A stretch of DNA of 64,000 bases from Achromobacter piechaudii NBRC 102461 (lineage in GTDB: Bacteria; Pseudomonadota; Gammaproteobacteria; Burkholderiales; Burkholderiaceae_B), in assembly GCF_001571245.1 (NCBI RefSeq), contig NZ_BCTK01000014.1:62001-126000 (forward strand). Reading direction: 5' to 3'. This document shows positions 61,157-64,000 of this stretch, piece by piece. The translations under genes were made by a program, and so were the position numbers. Position 1 is the first letter of the stretch. Each line of letters opens with the position of its first letter. The notes under the pieces were generated by a model, which ran no database searches, had not been told where the DNA came from, and saw nothing but the letters and a program-made list of their open reading frames with translations.

Positions 61157-62533
61157 TCAATGCAAAAGTGCGTGGGTTGCGCGATACAGCTTGCGTGCGA
61201 TCTTGTGCAGCAGCGGATATTTCTGCAGCGCATGAGCCAGACGCTGCACACGGGGCTTCATCGGTACATGCTTGCTGAGATCCGTCTTGATCCCGATGCC
61301 GTCGTCGGAGGCGATTCGCTGGATACGGCGGAATGCTGCTTCGCGGGCCTGTTCCATTGGCACCTTATCTTCAGGAGACACGTACGAAGTGCGTGCGACT
61401 TCGTCCAGATAGCCCAGACCCCATTGCACGTCGGGTTCAAGATGGCAGCCCTCGCCCCATTCGTTCCAGGCATTGACGAAAATGAAGGGATCGGATGCCC
61501 CGGGACGCGTCTCACGGGTGTAGGCGCGCAGGAATTTCAGCCACGAGCCGAAGAATGCAGGGGTGGCATTCACGATGATTGTGCCCGTGTCTTGGCGTCG
61601 GGCAGTGTTATCCCAGCTGGGGATGATGCCTCGGTAGAGCGTGAACGGCGGCTCGGGGCGCAGCATGCTTTGCGCAATGACCCGCGAATAGTCGATCAGG
61701 CCACCGCGGAAATTCGGATTTGTCAGATGAGGCGATGGATCCGGGCAGTTTTGCGGGCCGTTGAACTTGTGCGGCGGAAATTCGACCATGGCATCGGCAC
61801 CGACTTCACGCGGATCGCTGATGTCGTAGAAGTCGACGACGGACACATGAAGGCCAGGCAGGCCAAGGCGTTCCGCTTCCGCGCGCCATTTCTTTATCGA
61901 ACCGGCAGGATCCGGCAATTCCTTGATGCGGTAGACGACGAGCAGCGGCTTGTCGTCCACGCGGATATAGCGAGGATCTGCCAGGAAGGGATGGATGTCC
62001 TGAATAAAGCGCTCTTCGTCGCCTTCCGCGTACTTTTGTTCGAGCAGTACGCTCTTGGTATCTCCATCCCAAGTCCGCGTCCAGTTTTCATTGGCCCAGC
62101 ACAGGCAGAACGACATGTCGATGTCGGACGCCAGAAAATTGTTCAGGGGCCGCTCGAGGATGCGGCGGCCGCTGAACCAGTAATAGTAGAAGCAGAATCC
62201 GTGTACACCATACTCGCGCGCCAAAACGGCCTGTTCGCGCATGGTTTCCACGCGGTCCAAGTCGTAAAAACCCAATTCCCGCGGGATATGAGGCTGATAG
62301 TGTCCGTCAAAATTAGGCCTGCCGCGAGCCACATTGGTCCACTCGGTGAACCCCGGGCCCCACCATTCCGAGTTTTCCGCCACGCGATGGTATTGAGGCA
62401 GGTAAAACGCGATCAGTTTCGAGGTATCCATCGTATAGCCGGCGTCATCGGCCGCCCCTTCCCCGCGATGGCCGGAAAGGGCTTTAAACGAGGGGGAGTC
62501 GGTCAAATCAGTAGTGTTTTTCATGTCGAACAT
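61157..62533 (-). CDS. WbsX-type glycoside-hydrolase-99-like protein
   Basis: A 458-residue WbsX/GH99-like protein common in O-antigen loci. Typical segments are LIAFYLPQYHRVAENSEWWG, GFTEWTNVARGRPNFDGHYQP, GVHGFCFYYYWFSGRRIL, FCLCWANENWTRTWDG and FIFVNAWNEWGEGCHLEPD. The fold is a hydrolase barrel, but in these clusters it is thought to act in glycan assembly or transfer. Two ATGs (62533 and 62524) are possible; neither has a clear ribosome site. It lies between rmlC and the RgpF-like gene. Confidence 0.85.
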   Translation of the reverse strand: MFDMKNTTDLTDSPSFKALSGHRGEGAADDAGYTMDTSKLIAFYLPQYHRVAENSEWWGPGFTEWTNVARGRPNFDGHYQPHIPRELGFYDLDRVETMREQAVLAREYGVHGFCFYYYWFSGRRILERPLNNFLASDIDMSFCLCWANENWTRTWDGDTKSVLLEQKYAEGDEERFIQDIHPFLADPRYIRVDDKPLLVVYRIKELPDPAGSIKKWRAEAERLGLPGLHVSVVDFYDISDPREVGADAMVEFPPHKFNGPQNCPDPSPHLTNPNFRGGLIDYSRVIAQSMLRPEPPFTLYRGIIPSWDNTARRQDTGTIIVNATPAFFGSWLKFLRAYTRETRPGASDPFIFVNAWNEWGEGCHLEPDVQWGLGYLDEVARTSYVSPEDKVPMEQAREAAFRRIQRIASDDGIGIKTDLSKHVPMKPRVQRLAHALQKYPLLHKIARKLYRATHALLH

Positions 62534-62604
62534 TAGATAGCCGCAGGGCGTGGGTGTGTCCACGACAGTGGCAGCCGCAGCTTGCCGGAGCGAATCGGAC
62601 TGTC

Positions 62605-63153
62605 TTAGGCGAAGTATTCGGCTTGCAGGAAGGGTAAGCCCAGTGCATCCTTGGCCGAGACGACCGGGTCGCCGCTCATACGCCAATCGATGGCAAGCGT
62701 CGGATCGTTCCAGGCGATACAGCGCTCATGCGCCGGGGCGTAGTAGTCAGTTGTCTTGTACAGGAACTCCGCGGTGTCGGACAACACCACGAATCCGTGG
62801 CCAAAACCTTCTGGTACCCACAATTGGTGCTTGTTCTCGGCGCTCAACAACGCACCGACCCACTGCCCGAACGTCGGGGAGGATTTGCGTAGGTCGACGG
62901 CGACATCAAAGACTTCGCCCTGGGCGACGCGCACAAGCTTGCCCTGCGCCTGCTGGATCTGATAGTGCAGGCCCCGCAGTACGCCCTTGACCGAGCGAGA
63001 ATGGTTGTCCTGCACGAACTGCGCTTTTCGACCAATGGCTTCTTCGAAGACGCGATGATTGAAACTCTCGAAGAAAAATCCACGGTCGTCCCCGAATACC
63101 TTCGGTTCGAACAGGATGACTTCCGGAATTGCGAGCGGAGTGGCGTTCATCAA
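62605..63153 (-). CDS. rfbC: dTDP-4-dehydrorhamnose 3,5-epimerase
   Basis: A 182-residue RmlC cupin that epimerises C3 and C5 in dTDP-L-rhamnose synthesis. It carries [31 protein letters not shown] (catalytic His in RGLHYQ), [20 protein letters not shown] (Asp) and [23 protein letters not shown]. It overlaps rfbA by 4 bases when read from the first of two start ATGs. It supplies L-rhamnose to the O-antigen. Confidence 0.96.
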   Translation of the reverse strand: MMNATPLAIPEVILFEPKVFGDDRGFFFESFNHRVFEEAIGRKAQFVQDNHSRSVKGVLRGLHYQIQQAQGKLVRVAQGEVFDVAVDLRKSSPTFGQWVGALLSAENKHQLWVPEGFGHGFVVLSDTAEFLYKTTDYYAPAHERCIAWNDPTLAIDWRMSGDPVVSAKDALGLPFLQAEYFA

Positions 63154-64000
63154 TACACCTTCTCAACGAGTAGACGTTGGAGATACTTTCCATAGCCATT
63201 CTTGGACAGCGGAGCGGCCAGCGCTTCCAGCTGTTCCGGCGTTATCCACCGATTGCGGAACGCAATCTCCTCAGGGCACGACACCTTCAATCCCTGGCGG
63301 TTCTCCAGAGTGGAAATGAACTGGCTGGCCTCGAGCAGCGATTCGTGGGTGCCGGTGTCCAGCCAGGCGTATCCCCTGCCCATGATTTCAACCCCCAGCT
63401 TGCCTTGCTCGAGATAGACGCGGTTCAGATCGGTAATCTCCAGTTCGCCACGCGGTGAAGGCTTGATCTGCTTGGCGATCTCGACGACGTTTTCGTCGTA
63501 AAAGTACAGGCCGGTAACCGCGTAGTTGGACTTCGGCTTGCTTGGCTTTTCTTCCAACGAAAGGACCTTGCCCTTTTCGTCGAATTCCGCCACGCCATAA
63601 CGCTCGGGGTCATGGACGTGATAGGCAAATACGCTGGCGCCTTCGACGCGCGCATTGGCGTTGGCCAGAAGCTGGTGGAAGTCGTGGCCGTAGAAAATGT
63701 TGTCGCCCAACACGAGCGCAGACAGATCGTTACCGAGGAACGATTCACCGATGAGGAACGCTTGAGCCAAGCCATCGGGCGACGGCTGCACTGCGTATTG
63801 GAGATTCAAGCCCCATTGAGAACCGTCGCCCAGCAGTTGCTGGAATCGCGGCGTGTCTTGGGGGGTCGAGATGATCAGGATGTCTTGAATGTCCGAGAGC
63901 ATCAGCGTGCTCAACGGATAGTAAATCATCGGTTTATCAAAAACCGGCAACAACTGCTTGCTGATCGCGAGCGTGGCGGGGTGCAGTCGGGTGCCGGAGC
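63150..64000 (-). CDS. rfbA: Glucose-1-phosphate thymidylyltransferase, 5' end outside window
   Basis: RmlA makes dTDP-glucose from glucose-1-phosphate and dTTP. About 282 residues are visible; the first few (typically Met to the G-G of the nucleotide loop) lie beyond the right edge. The visible start is [20 protein letters not shown], the rest of the GGSGTRLxP signature. Further motifs are [24 protein letters not shown] and [23 protein letters not shown]. rfbB and rfbD are expected further upstream (minus strand, beyond 64000). Confidence 0.95.
   Translation of the reverse strand, partial: SGTRLHPATLAISKQLLPVFDKPMIYYPLSTLMLSDIQDILIISTPQDTPRFQQLLGDGSQWGLNLQYAVQPSPDGLAQAFLIGESFLGNDLSALVLGDNIFYGHDFHQLLANANARVEGASVFAYHVHDPERYGVAEFDEKGKVLSLEEKPSKPKSNYAVTGLYFYDENVVEIAKQIKPSPRGELEITDLNRVYLEQGKLGVEIMGRGYAWLDTGTHESLLEASQFISTLENRQGLKVSCPEEIAFRNRWITPEQLEALAAPLSKNGYGKYLQRLLVEKVY

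Overview
The window reads as a chromosomal segment of a GC-rich betaproteobacterium of the family Alcaligenaceae, most like Achromobacter or Bordetella. This rests on gene content: tandem DUF4148 secreted proteins, a birA-coaX pair (CoaX is the Bordetella 'Baf' protein), a waaC-waaA pair, lipB-lipA and GC-rich palindromic intergenic DNA. It is an inference; no 16S gene or other taxonomic marker is present.

Layout. 1-3.5 kb: two near-identical DUF4148 genes and a TetR regulator that share one palindromic motif, then a cysteine hydrolase, a 37-residue membrane protein and a second TetR gene with its own palindrome pair. 3.5-8 kb: malate synthase G (glcB) divergent from a FadR/GlcC-type GntR regulator with two identical operator-like palindromes, and a saccharopine-dehydrogenase-like protein. 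8-13.5 kb: small secreted proteins, ubiA, a PLP aminotransferase, msrC and a DapA-family lyase. 13.5-18.1 kb: a compact lipid-modification cluster (di-iron hydroxylase, desaturase, ketoacyl-synthase fused to a haem-oxygenase-like domain, unknown partner). 18-29.5 kb: ion antiporter, FmdB, DUF502, aspS, a phosphatase-clsB pair, two exporters, a CoxG-like protein and pgi. 29.7-33.3 kb: a polyprenyl-phosphate sugar transferase, waaC and waaA (LPS core and lipid carrier). 33.3-35.2 kb: a small protein, coaX and birA on the minus strand. 35.2-38.9 kb: an MCE lipid transport operon (mlaE, mlaF, mlaD and a PqiC-like lipoprotein). 39-45.8 kb: a hydrolase, a PBP5-type carboxypeptidase, a D-amino acid transaminase, ybeD, lipB, a Sel1 protein, a headless LacI-like protein and lipA.

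46.1-64 kb is a surface-glycan region in two convergent halves that meet at a strong hairpin at 56.5 kb. The plus-strand half (46.1-56.5 kb), visibly richer in A and T, carries a HAD-UbiA fusion resembling decaprenylphosphoryl-phosphoribose synthase, DprE1-like and DprE2-like epimerase subunits, two large polytopic GT-C-like proteins, an epimerase, a flavoprotein and GtrA. Together these look like a pathway that makes and uses polyprenyl-phosphate D-arabinofuranose, best known from mycobacterial cell walls. The minus-strand half (56.5-64 kb) is an ABC-transporter-dependent O-antigen locus: rmlA, rmlC, a WbsX-type protein, a double-domain RgpF protein, wzm, wzt and a methyltransferase. rmlA runs off the right edge.

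The most interesting points are the arabinose-type cluster in a Gram-negative genome, the KAS III/haem-oxygenase-like fusion cluster, and three sets of matched palindromes that let regulators be paired with targets from sequence alone.
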